A DNA stretch of 6,040 bases from Hydrogenophaga sp. (GTDB lineage: Bacteria > Pseudomonadota > Gammaproteobacteria > Burkholderiales > Burkholderiaceae_C), in assembly GCA_020047875.1 (NCBI GenBank), contig JAIFNE010000063.1:1-6040 (forward strand). The letters are read 5' to 3'. Of this stretch, positions 1-6,027 are shown piece by piece. The notes below the pieces were generated by a model that was given only the letters and a program-made list of their open reading frames with translations, had not been told where the DNA came from and made no database searches. The position numbers and the translations under genes were made by a program. Within the stretch, counting starts at the first letter, position 1, and each line of letters opens with the position of its first letter.

Positions 1-114
1 GATCGACGCCATGGTGCCCACCATCACCGAGAGCAGCAGCATCCAGCGGTAGCGATCACCGTGGCGCGCGCGCAGGGCGGCAATGGAGTCGGGCTCGAGT
101 TTGGGCGTGACCAT
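1..114 (-). CDS. MFS transporter, DHA2 (EmrB/QacA-like) family, N-terminal fragment cut by window edge
   Basis: Only the first 38 codons are present, starting at the ATG at 112-114; the gene runs off the left edge. The peptide has a charged cytoplasmic N-terminus (residues 1-23, with the run LRARHGDRYRW). The start of a first membrane helix follows (MLLLSVMVGTMASI). The pattern 'RYRW-x-LL-x-VM-x-GTMASI' is characteristic of the first transmembrane segment of 14-TM DHA2 drug:H+ antiporters, where it usually continues into an LD-x-(T/S)-IVNVA motif beyond this window. Family members export drugs or toxic organic compounds across the inner membrane, often with a periplasmic adaptor and outer-membrane channel. 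It follows the UPF0324 gene by 66 bp, so it may be a separate unit or the tail of the operon. There is no good Shine-Dalgarno at the usual distance, so the exact start is moderately certain. The substrate cannot be inferred. Confidence 0.72.
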   Translation of the reverse strand, partial: MVTPKLEPDSIAALRARHGDRYRWMLLLSVMVGTMASI

Positions 115-180
115 GGGATTTGGAGCTTATCGCCTTTGGTCACCGCGTCAGTAGCGGCCCGCCAGCAGCCCCTCAACAGG
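115..180. other. Intergenic spacer between UPF0324 gene and MFS gene
   Basis: This 66-bp gap is the longest internal gap in the window. I see no hairpin followed by a T-run that would make an intrinsic terminator; the best stem is about 4 bp of GC-rich complementarity. I also see no convincing promoter boxes. An AAAGGCGATAAG stretch on the minus strand is purine-rich but sits too far (about 17 nt) from the MFS ATG to be an ideal ribosome binding site. Read-through from the upstream operon is therefore possible. Confidence 0.4.
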
Positions 181-1204
181 TCAGCCGAGCGCCAGCAGAA
201 CTCCGACCCAGAGCGCGATGAACAGCGTCTCGGCGCCCAGCATGAACATCGGTACCCAGCCCAGCCGGAGCAGGTCGGCAAAGCTCGTCTTGATGCCCGC
301 CGCCGAGATCGCGAGCACCAGCAACGCTCTCGAAGCCGCGCTTGCCCCTTGTTCAACGGGCAGCGGCACTCGGCCGCTGGTGTGCAGCAGCATGAAGACC
401 ACAAAGGCGAGCAGGAAGCCCGGCACCAGCGGAACCTTGCGGCGCGGGCCTTCCTCGGTCAGCAGTTGCTCGGGCGCGGAGCGGCTCACCAACGTCACCA
501 GCAGAACTACCGGCATGAGTAACATGACCCGGAACAGCTTGACCACGGTGGCGCTGTCGGCGGCAGCGGTGTTGCCTGCTTCGGATAGCAGCGTTCCCGC
601 GGCCACTACCTGGGCCACGTCGTGAATCGTGGCGCCAAAGAACACGCCAGCCTGCTCCGGCGAGAAGCCCGCGGTCTGTGCTAGCAGCGGGTAGAGCAGC
701 ATTGCCAGTGTGGACATCAGAGTGACGCCTACCACCGCGAGCAGGGTAAAGCGCTCGTTCTCGCGCGTGGGTGGCAGCGCGGAAGACACGGCCAGCGCCG
801 CCGAAGCACCGCAGATGCCGACTGAGCAGCCTGCGATCCAGCCCTCTTCGCGCGGTCGCCCCAGCCAGCGCGCCAGCATCAACCCCAGGCCGATGGTCAG
901 TGCCACGGCGCTCAGGGCGATCAGCCCGGTACGCCAGCCTAGCGCCAGCACTTGGTCGAAGCCGATGCGCAGCCCCAGCAGGGCCACGCCCAAGCGCAGC
1001 AGGGTGCGCGCGCAAAAATCGATACCCGGGCCGCACGTCGTCCGAAAAAAAGTGGAAAGCCAGACCGAAGAGCAGGGCGTAGAGCAGCACTGGGCCGCCG
1101 TGCTGACCGGCGATGAACAGCGCTGCCAGCGCGACCACGCCGCACAGTAACGCACCCCGCCCGCGCTGGCGCACGGCTTGCCAGCCTTGGTGGAGGGCCT
1201 GCAC
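181..1204 (-). pseudogene. UPF0324/YeiH-family membrane protein (putative sulfate exporter), interrupted by a frameshift
   Basis: The family's features are split over two reading frames. The first part starts at GTG 1202-1204, 3 bp after the carboxyltransferase stop. It encodes a hydrophobic N-terminus (ALLCGVVALAALFIAG, then LLYALLFGLAFHFF). The rest lies in the +1 frame down to TGA 181-183, beginning PGIDFCARTLLRLGVALLG. It contains the family hallmarks GICGASAALAV, ATIHDVAQVVAAG and, near the C-terminus, AISAAGIKTSFADL, plus about eight further hydrophobic segments. Removing one base between roughly 1025 and 1051 joins the halves into a 340-aa protein, close to the 349 aa of E. coli YeiH. 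UPF0324 proteins are multi-pass inner-membrane proteins; some are linked to sulfonate degradation as putative sulfate exporters, but transport is unproven for most. The long reading frame extending upstream to about 1296 is not the true N-terminus, because it overlaps the carboxyltransferase. The break may be a genuine lesion or a sequencing error. Confidence 0.8.
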
Positions 1205-1207
1205 CGG

Positions 1208-2770
1208 TCAGCACGCCGGGACGCGGTCGGACTTGACTCGCTCCCAGGCGTCCTCCACCCAGTCACAAAGCAGGGCGCGTGTCTCACGCGGATCAATGAT
1301 GTCCAGGATGCCGAACTTTTCTGCGGTGCGAAACGGCGAGGTCATGTTCAGGTAGAAGGTCTCGAGCTCGGCGCGTTTGGCGGCTGGGTCGGGCGCGGCT
1401 TCGATCTCGGTTTTGTGCGCTGCCATTACGCCACCCTCAATCGGGATTGAGCCCCAGCGGGCCGACGGCCAGGCGACGCGGAAGTTGAGTGCTTCGCCGT
1501 ACTTGGGTGCGTGCAGCGCGCCAGCCATACCGAAGCAGCGGCGGATCAGCACCGAGGCCCAGGGCGAGCGACACTGGTGCAGCGCCTCGCCCACGCGCGT
1601 GGCGCCCAACAGGGTGCCGCCCAGCTCAGCCTCCAGACCAGTCTGGTTGCCCGGCTGGTCGACGAAGTTGACGACGGGCAAGCCGAACTGGCTGCACAGC
1701 CTGATGTGGCGTTCCATCTTGTAGGCTGCCTGGATGGTCATCGCGCCGCCTTGCACCTTGGGGTCGTTGGCGATCACGCCGACCGGGATGCCGTTGAGCC
1801 GCGCCAACCCTGTGATGAGCGAGCCGCCTTGCCAGCGACCGATCTCGAACAGCGAGCCCAGGTCAAGCACGGCAGCCAGGATCTTGCGCGGATCGTAGAT
1901 CTTTCGCCGGTCGCGTGGGATCGCGTCCTTCAACCCGTCGTCGGCGCGCTGAGGGTCGTCGCTCGGAGCCACCGCAGGCGCCAGGTGAAACACGCTGCGC
2001 GGCAAGTAGCTCAGAAAGCGGCGCACCTGGGCCAGCGCGTCGGCCTCATCGGCGGCCTCGTTGTGCACCAGCGCGCTCTTGCGGTGCACCTTGTGGCCAC
2101 CAAGTTCATTCTTGTCGATGGTCTGGCCGTAGGCTTGCTGTACCACGTGAGGCCCGGCCGCCATGACTTGGGCCTGCTCGCGCACCATCACGCTGAAGTG
2201 CGAGGACAGCACCTTCACAGCACCCTGGCCAACGCAGGCGCCCAGCGCCACCGCCGCCACCGGCACTGTGTCCAGCAGCGCGTTGGCGGGCCAGTTCGGG
2301 TACTCGGGGATCTTGGTGCCACCCAGCTGCATCAACAGCTTGACGCTGCCGCCGGCCGAGTCGACCAGCCGCACCAGTGGCAAACGCAACTGGTGCGCCA
2401 TGCGCTCGATGTAGATCCACTTGTCGGCGATGGCCGCTTCCGAAGAGCCAGCACGGATGCTGAAGTCGTCCACGTGCAAGGCCACCTTGCGGCCCTCGAT
2501 CCGGCCGGTGCCGGTGATGGCGTTGGTCGGGTCCAGGCGCTCAAAAACGCCCTCGCGGCTGTAGTGGCCCTTGCCGGCAATTTGGCCGAATTCGCGGAGG
2601 CTGCCCGCGTCGAGCAGGTGCTCGATGCGCTCGCGCGCGTTCATGCGGCCCGTGGCCTTGAACTTGGCCAGCGCCTCGGCGCCGCCCATGGCCCTCGCTT
2701 GGGAGCGTCGGGTCTGCAGTTCGGTCAGTTCCGTGGCCCATTCGCCGGCGGGTTCAAAAACGGTGCTCAT
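1208..2770 (-). CDS. Acyl-CoA carboxylase-type carboxyltransferase (PccB/AccD5-like beta subunit), 520 aa
   Basis: This cytoplasmic enzyme should move a carboxyl group between a biotinylated carrier and an acyl-CoA. It has both crotonase-like halves of the family at full length (usual size about 510-540 aa). In the N-half are ARERIEHLLDAGSLREFG (45-62), GTGRIEGRKVALHVDDFSIRAGS (87-109), VDSAGG (136-141) and the oxyanion-loop region LGACVGQGAVKV (176-187). LGGHKVH (223-229) followed by ALVHNEAADEADAL (233-246) is also typical. In the C-half are GSLFEIG (305-311), GLARLNGIPVGVIANDP (321-337), FVDQPGNQTGLEAELGG (369-385) and RRCFGMAGALH (410-420). The family's usual PGF and GGA-type motifs read PGN and FGMAGA here, so it is a divergent member. 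The ATG at 2768-2770 overlaps the Bug gene stop as ATGA, implying translational coupling. The natural partner is the biotinyl protein at 5793-6002. No biotin carboxylase is in the window, so acyl-CoA carboxylase versus transcarboxylase/decarboxylase stays open, as does the substrate. Confidence 0.93.
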   Translation of the reverse strand: MSTVFEPAGEWATELTELQTRRSQARAMGGAEALAKFKATGRMNARERIEHLLDAGSLREFGQIAGKGHYSREGVFERLDPTNAITGTGRIEGRKVALHVDDFSIRAGSSEAAIADKWIYIERMAHQLRLPLVRLVDSAGGSVKLLMQLGGTKIPEYPNWPANALLDTVPVAAVALGACVGQGAVKVLSSHFSVMVREQAQVMAAGPHVVQQAYGQTIDKNELGGHKVHRKSALVHNEAADEADALAQVRRFLSYLPRSVFHLAPAVAPSDDPQRADDGLKDAIPRDRRKIYDPRKILAAVLDLGSLFEIGRWQGGSLITGLARLNGIPVGVIANDPKVQGGAMTIQAAYKMERHIRLCSQFGLPVVNFVDQPGNQTGLEAELGGTLLGATRVGEALHQCRSPWASVLIRRCFGMAGALHAPKYGEALNFRVAWPSARWGSIPIEGGVMAAHKTEIEAAPDPAAKRAELETFYLNMTSPFRTAEKFGILDIIDPRETRALLCDWVEDAWERVKSDRVPAC

Positions 2771-3774
2771 CGGGCGCCTGTTCCCAGAGATGCCACCAGT
2801 GCCTGTGTGGCCTGTAGCTCGCTTTGCAGGTAGCGGTGCGAATCTACATAACCCTTGAACATCGGCTTGTTGCCCGACCTCTCCACCAGTTGGCGCCACT
2901 CGGCGGACTCGGCGACGCGGCGCAGCGCGTTTTCCCAGAAGCGGATCTGTTCGGCGTCGACGCCTGGCGCAAGCAGCACGCCGTTGTAGCTGACGTAGTC
3001 GGCGGCGATGCCCAGCTCGCGCCAGGTGGGTACCTCGGCCAGCGGGCCCGTGCCGCGGCTGGCGGCGCAACTGGCCAGCATGCGGACCTTGCCACTTTGC
3101 GTCAGCGGCGTAACCGTGGGGCCGGTGGCGATGACCACATCGATGTGGCCGCCGAGCAGCGCGGTCACCGACTCGCCCGACGAGCGGAACGGCACCACCG
3201 TGAGCTGGGACACATCCACGCCCGCGAGCTTGAGCGGCTTGGCGATGGCCAGGTGCAGGTTCAGGCCACGCAGTGGTGCTACAGCGATCTTCAGCGAGGT
3301 CGGGTCGCGGCGCAGCTTTTCCACCAGTTCGGTCGCGCTGCGCAGCGGCGAATCGGCAGCCACCGCCACCAGCGTGGTTTCTTCGACCATCATCGCCACC
3401 GGCACGTAGTCGCGCAGGTCGGCCTTGAGCACGCCGGTGACCTGGCCGGCGATGCCGCCGGTGTGGAAGGTGCCGAGTTGGTGTGCGTCGCCTCTGGCCT
3501 TCTGCATCGCCTGCAGTGCGAGCAGCCCGGCCGCGCCGGGGCGGTTCATGGGCAGAACGGTGTGGCCACCCACGAGGTTCAGTGCCTCCAGCGCCTGCTT
3601 GATGCCGCGTGCGTAGAGATCGACCGAACCACCCGGCGCCACGCTGATGTTGTAGGTGATGTTGCCGCTGGGTTGCCACGTGGCGGCGCGGGTGAAGGCG
3701 GTGTTGCCCAACAGAGCAGCGCCTGCGGCCAAGCGGCCCAGCACCTGGCGGCGGTTGGTGTGCAAAGTACTCAT
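2767..3774 (-). CDS. Bug/TctC-family tripartite tricarboxylate transporter substrate-binding protein
   Basis: This 335-aa periplasmic solute-binding protein is close to the usual family size (about 320-330). Its signal peptide has a twin-arginine (NRRQVLG, residues 7-13) and a hydrophobic stretch LAAGAALLG (15-23). Cleavage probably follows FTRA (27-30), suggesting Tat or Tat-like export. Family motifs follow: PGGSVDLYARGIKQAL (47-62), matching the carboxylate-binding PGG-x-x-D loop; NRPGAAGLLALQAM (77-90), the NrpGaaG motif; DYVPVAMM (122-129); and GGHIDVVIA (208-216) with PTWRELGI (249-256). The ATG at 3772-3774 was chosen because AGGAG lies 6 nt upstream; further upstream the frame has no family similarity and overlaps the CoA-transferase. 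Bug proteins bind small carboxylates and feed TctAB permeases or act as sensors. No TctA/TctB gene is present, as is common for the many orphan Bug proteins of Burkholderiales. Its place between CoA-transferase and carboxyltransferase suggests that it captures the acid this operon degrades. Confidence 0.93.
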   Translation of the reverse strand: MSTLHTNRRQVLGRLAAGAALLGNTAFTRAATWQPSGNITYNISVAPGGSVDLYARGIKQALEALNLVGGHTVLPMNRPGAAGLLALQAMQKARGDAHQLGTFHTGGIAGQVTGVLKADLRDYVPVAMMVEETTLVAVAADSPLRSATELVEKLRRDPTSLKIAVAPLRGLNLHLAIAKPLKLAGVDVSQLTVVPFRSSGESVTALLGGHIDVVIATGPTVTPLTQSGKVRMLASCAASRGTGPLAEVPTWRELGIAADYVSYNGVLLAPGVDAEQIRFWENALRRVAESAEWRQLVERSGNKPMFKGYVDSHRYLQSELQATQALVASLGTGAR

Positions 3775-3780
3775 GGTTGT

Positions 3781-3785
3781 CTCCT
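3781..3785 (-). promoter_or_regulatory. Ribosome binding site (AGGAG) of the Bug-family gene
   Basis: On the minus strand AGGAG lies 6 nt before the ATG at 3772-3774, inside the 38-bp gap after the CoA-transferase stop. It fixes the start of the solute-binding protein and excludes longer frames that run into the CoA-transferase gene. It is the only internal gene start with both a true intergenic gap and a strong Shine-Dalgarno, so the receptor may be translated at a high level relative to the enzymes. Confidence 0.8.
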
Positions 3786-3812
3786 GGTTGTGGTTAGGGC
3801 GAGCGGCTTCGA

Positions 3813-5042
3813 TCAGCGTGACGGCACACGCAGGGCCTGTGCGGCGATCAGGGCGTCGATGGCGTTGTCGTCGAGGGCCAGAACCTCGCGCAGTACCGCG
3901 CGGCCATCGGCGCCTGTCTCTGGACCGGTGTGGCGAATCGCGCCCGGCGTGGCCGACAGGCGCGGCACGACGCCAGTCTGCGTGGTGTGGCCGAGCACTG
4001 GATGCGGCACCTTGCACAGCATCTCGCGCGCGGCGAAGTGCGGGTCGGTGTAGATGTCGGCGATGGTGTAGACCCGCGAGGTTGGCACCTCCGCCAAGCG
4101 CAGCATCTCTTCCAGCGGGGTGGCGTCGAATCCGCGCGTCCATTCCGAGATGAGCGCATCAATGGCTCGCATGTTCTCCGGTCGGCCGCGAGCCTGGATG
4201 GTCTCGAACCGCGGGTCGGTCAGCAGCTCGGGTTGGGCCATCAGTGCCACCAGCCGGCGCCAGGTGGGCTGGCTGTTGGCGGCGATCAGCACCCAGCCGC
4301 CGTCGCGCGTGGGATAGGAACTGTTGGGCGCCATCGAAGGCAGGTTGGAGCCCTCGCGCATGGGCACCACGCCCAGCTTTTCGTGCGCGGGCACGATGGG
4401 CTCCATCTGAGTGAATGCCGCCTCGTACAGCGCCACGTCTACCACCTGGCCGCGACCGCTGGTCTGTCGCGCGTGGATCGCGGTCAGGGCGCCGAAGGCG
4501 GCGTACACGGAAGACAAATAGTCGGTGGTGGCCAGCGCCACGCGCGCCGGAGGGCGGTCAGGGTCGCCGGTCATGTGACGCACGCCGCCCACCGCCTCGC
4601 AGATCGCGCCGTAACCGGGGCGTTCGCTGTAGGGTCCGTCCTGGCCGTAGCCGCTGATGCGCACCATGACCAGGCCCGGGTTGGCGGCGGACAAAGTGTC
4701 GTAGCCCAGCCCCAGACGCTCCATCACGCCGGGCCGGTTGTTCTCCACCACGATGTCGGACCGCGCAATCAGATCAGCGGCAACAGCACGGCCTTGCTCG
4801 GTTTTCAGGTCCAGCGTGATCGAGCGCTTATTGCGTAGGATGGAAGCCGCGTAGAGCGACTGGCCGTCCGCGTGCTGGCCCATTTGGCGCACCGGGTCGC
4901 CCTCGGGCGGCTCGATCTTGATCACGTCGGCGCCGAAGTCGGCCAGCAGGCGGGTGCAGGCGGGGCCAGCGATGGTCGAGCAGATCTCGATCACGCGCAG
5001 GCCCGCGAGCGGCCCGCTGGCTGTAGTTGGGGCGCTGCTCAT
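3813..5042 (-). CDS. Family III CoA-transferase (CaiB/BaiF/Frc type)
   Basis: This 409-aa cytoplasmic enzyme should transfer CoA from a donor such as succinyl-CoA to a carboxylic acid through an aspartyl-CoA thioester. Visible motifs are PLAGLRVIEICSTIAGP (11-27), LADFGADVIKIEPPEGDPVR (33-52), NKRSITLDLK (71-80), NNRPGVMERLGLGYDTL (101-117), GYGQDGPYSERPGYGAICEA (131-150) and the GRGQVVDVALYEA segment. Asp174, in ALATTDYLSSVYAAFGAL, lies where the family has its catalytic aspartate (Asp169 in formyl-CoA transferase). Length is normal for the family (about 390-430 aa). The ATG at 5040-5042 was chosen over an in-frame upstream start near 5300. It begins just before the conserved LAGLRVIE region, overlaps the GntR stop as ATGA, and has AGGGAG 6 nt upstream. 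Acid and CoA donor are unknown. Next to a Bug receptor and a biotin-dependent carboxyltransferase, it most likely activates the imported acid before carboxyl transfer. Confidence 0.95.
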   Translation of the reverse strand: MSSAPTTASGPLAGLRVIEICSTIAGPACTRLLADFGADVIKIEPPEGDPVRQMGQHADGQSLYAASILRNKRSITLDLKTEQGRAVAADLIARSDIVVENNRPGVMERLGLGYDTLSAANPGLVMVRISGYGQDGPYSERPGYGAICEAVGGVRHMTGDPDRPPARVALATTDYLSSVYAAFGALTAIHARQTSGRGQVVDVALYEAAFTQMEPIVPAHEKLGVVPMREGSNLPSMAPNSSYPTRDGGWVLIAANSQPTWRRLVALMAQPELLTDPRFETIQARGRPENMRAIDALISEWTRGFDATPLEEMLRLAEVPTSRVYTIADIYTDPHFAAREMLCKVPHPVLGHTTQTGVVPRLSATPGAIRHTGPETGADGRAVLREVLALDDNAIDALIAAQALRVPSR

Positions 5043-5788
5043 GCCGCGCTCCCTGAGGCTTTGCGAGTCTGCAACTGGCGCACCGCCTCGTCGCCCGATT
5101 CTTCGATCCGCTGGCGCGTCAGCCGCACCATGCGGTTCACATCGCCTGCAGCCAAGGCGTCGGTCGCTTCCTGCCAGAGCCGGGCCGAGCGCTCGCGGCG
5201 GGCCACGGAGGCCAGGCCAAGCTTGCTGTAACGCAGCGTCTGCAGCGACAGGCTGGTGAGCATGCGCTGCAGGCGCTGGTTGTCGGCCAGCCGGGCGCAC
5301 AGGATCAGCAGGCGGTAGGTGGTTTCGGCGTATTCACCGCCCGCGTCGGGCTCGGTGGCCAGCGCCTGCAGCCGCTGCGTACCAGCGCGCAGTAGTTGCA
5401 GCAGTTCGGGGTGAGCCCGGTCGGCGAGCTTGCGCACTATCAACTCGAATAATCCGCCGCGGATCTCCATCAGTTCGCGCAGTTCGGTGGTGCTGAGCTC
5501 GGTGACTATTGCTCCGCGCCGCGCCAGAATGGTGACCAGTCCCTCGCGCTCGAGGATGCGCAGGGCTTCGCGGATGGGTCCGCGGCTGACCGCGAATTCG
5601 TCGGCCAGTTCCTGCTCGCCGATGCGCTCACCAGGGGCCATCTGGCCGTCGAGAATGCGGCCGCCAATGCGCCCCGCGATCTGCTCCGGCACGGTGAGGG
5701 TGGGGTCGGTCTGGTCGGCAAAGAGCCGGAAAGCCACCGCACCCTCCCAGGCGGTGAATTGATCAACGGGGATCTCGCTGGGCTTCAT
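5039..5788 (-). CDS. GntR-family transcriptional regulator, FadR/FCD subfamily
   Basis: This 249-aa protein is of normal FCD-regulator size (about 220-250), with an unconserved N-terminal extension of about 30 residues. A winged helix-turn-helix spans about residues 33-95: VPEQIAGRIGGRILDGQMAPGERI, then EQELADEFAVSRGP with recognition helix SRGPIREALRILE (68-80) and wing GLVTILARRGAIV. An all-helical FCD-like ligand domain follows (about 104-232). The usual FCD metal ligands appear substituted: AETTYRLLILCARLADNQRL stands where D-x-x-FH is expected, and RLWQEATDALAAGD lacks the usual His, so effector binding may be metal-independent. The ATG at 5786-5788 lies 4 bp after the biotinyl gene stop. 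FCD regulators are usually acid-responsive repressors. Encoded second in the operon it controls, it probably autoregulates through the palindrome at 6028-6039. It overlaps the CoA-transferase start by 4 bp. Confidence 0.93.
   Translation of the reverse strand: MKPSEIPVDQFTAWEGAVAFRLFADQTDPTLTVPEQIAGRIGGRILDGQMAPGERIGEQELADEFAVSRGPIREALRILEREGLVTILARRGAIVTELSTTELRELMEIRGGLFELIVRKLADRAHPELLQLLRAGTQRLQALATEPDAGGEYAETTYRLLILCARLADNQRLQRMLTSLSLQTLRYSKLGLASVARRERSARLWQEATDALAAGDVNRMVRLTRQRIEESGDEAVRQLQTRKASGSAA
5049..5054 (-). promoter_or_regulatory. Ribosome binding site (AGGGAG) of the CoA-transferase gene
   Basis: On the minus strand AGGGAG sits within the last codons of the GntR gene, 6 nt before the ATG at 5040-5042. 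It decides the start of the CoA-transferase in favour of 5042 rather than the in-frame start about 258 bp upstream, which would be buried in the regulator gene. Confidence 0.75.
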
Positions 5789-5792
5789 GGTC

Positions 5793-6002
5793 TCAACCCA
5801 ACTGCATGATGACCATGCCGTCTTCGACGATCTCGCCTTCGGCCACGAAGATTTCCTGCACCAGGCCTGCCGCTGGTGCAGCCACCGGGATTTCCATTTT
5901 CATGGACTCAACGATCAGCAGCGTGTCACCCTCAGACACGCGCTGGCCCAAGCTGACTTCCAGTTTCCAGACGGTGCCTGTGATGTCGGCGAACACTTTC
6001 AT
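5793..6002 (-). CDS. Stand-alone biotinyl (biotin carboxyl carrier, BCCP-like) domain protein, 69 aa
   Basis: This tiny cytoplasmic protein is just one biotinyl/lipoyl-like domain. The biotin-acceptor motif ESMKMEIPV is intact, with Lys35 as the expected biotinylation site for BirA. Before it are GTVWKLEVSLGQRVSEGDTLLIV (9-31), with the family's VxxGDxVxxGDxL-type turn. After it are APAAGLVQEIFVAEGEIVEDGMVIMQL (42-68), giving the pseudo-twofold hammerhead of these domains. It is much shorter than AccB (about 150 aa) and lacks its Pro/Ala linker, resembling the small carrier subunits of catabolic acyl-CoA carboxylases and transcarboxylases (1.3S-like). It has a strong Shine-Dalgarno and is the first gene after the putative operator, so it heads the operon. 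Its expected partner is the carboxyltransferase at 1208-2770. The SMKM motif argues for biotin rather than lipoate. Confidence 0.93.
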   Translation of the reverse strand: MKVFADITGTVWKLEVSLGQRVSEGDTLLIVESMKMEIPVAAPAAGLVQEIFVAEGEIVEDGMVIMQLG

Positions 6003-6008
6003 GAAGAA

Positions 6009-6015
6009 CTCCTTT
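6009..6015 (-). promoter_or_regulatory. Ribosome binding site (AAAGGAG) of the biotinyl protein gene
   Basis: On the minus strand AAAGGAG lies 6 nt upstream of the ATG at 6000-6002, close to an ideal Shine-Dalgarno sequence and spacing. It supports this short open frame as a real gene and fits the first gene of a transcript. Confidence 0.82.
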
Positions 6016-6027
6016 GTTGATATTCAG

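Noticed and set aside
115..180. An intrinsic terminator after the UPF0324 gene.
   Set aside because: Only about 4 bp of stem complementarity and no T-run follow the stop codon.
1045..1051. Programmed -1 ribosomal frameshifting on the T7 tract in the UPF0324 gene.
   Set aside because: The direction is wrong: a -1 shift enters a third frame without family sequence. Skipping one base (+1) is needed, so only an indel, an error or transcript slippage remain plausible.
1205..1296. Extending the UPF0324 protein upstream to a start near 1296 in the frame of its C-terminal part.
   Set aside because: That stretch overlaps the end of the carboxyltransferase gene and encodes no hydrophobic family N-terminus; the family-like N-terminus is in another frame starting at 1204.
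1511..4053. Long plus-strand open frames (about 1511-2833 and 2824-4053, each over 400 codons), opposite the carboxyltransferase, Bug and CoA-transferase genes.
   Set aside because: They are antisense shadows from high-GC codon usage. Their translations are rich in Arg, His, Gln and Ala with no family motif, while the minus-strand genes have clear motifs throughout.
3930..4838. A 302-codon plus-strand frame within the CoA-transferase region.
   Set aside because: It lies wholly antisense to the CoA-transferase, is low-complexity in composition, and has no recognisable motif or ribosome binding site.
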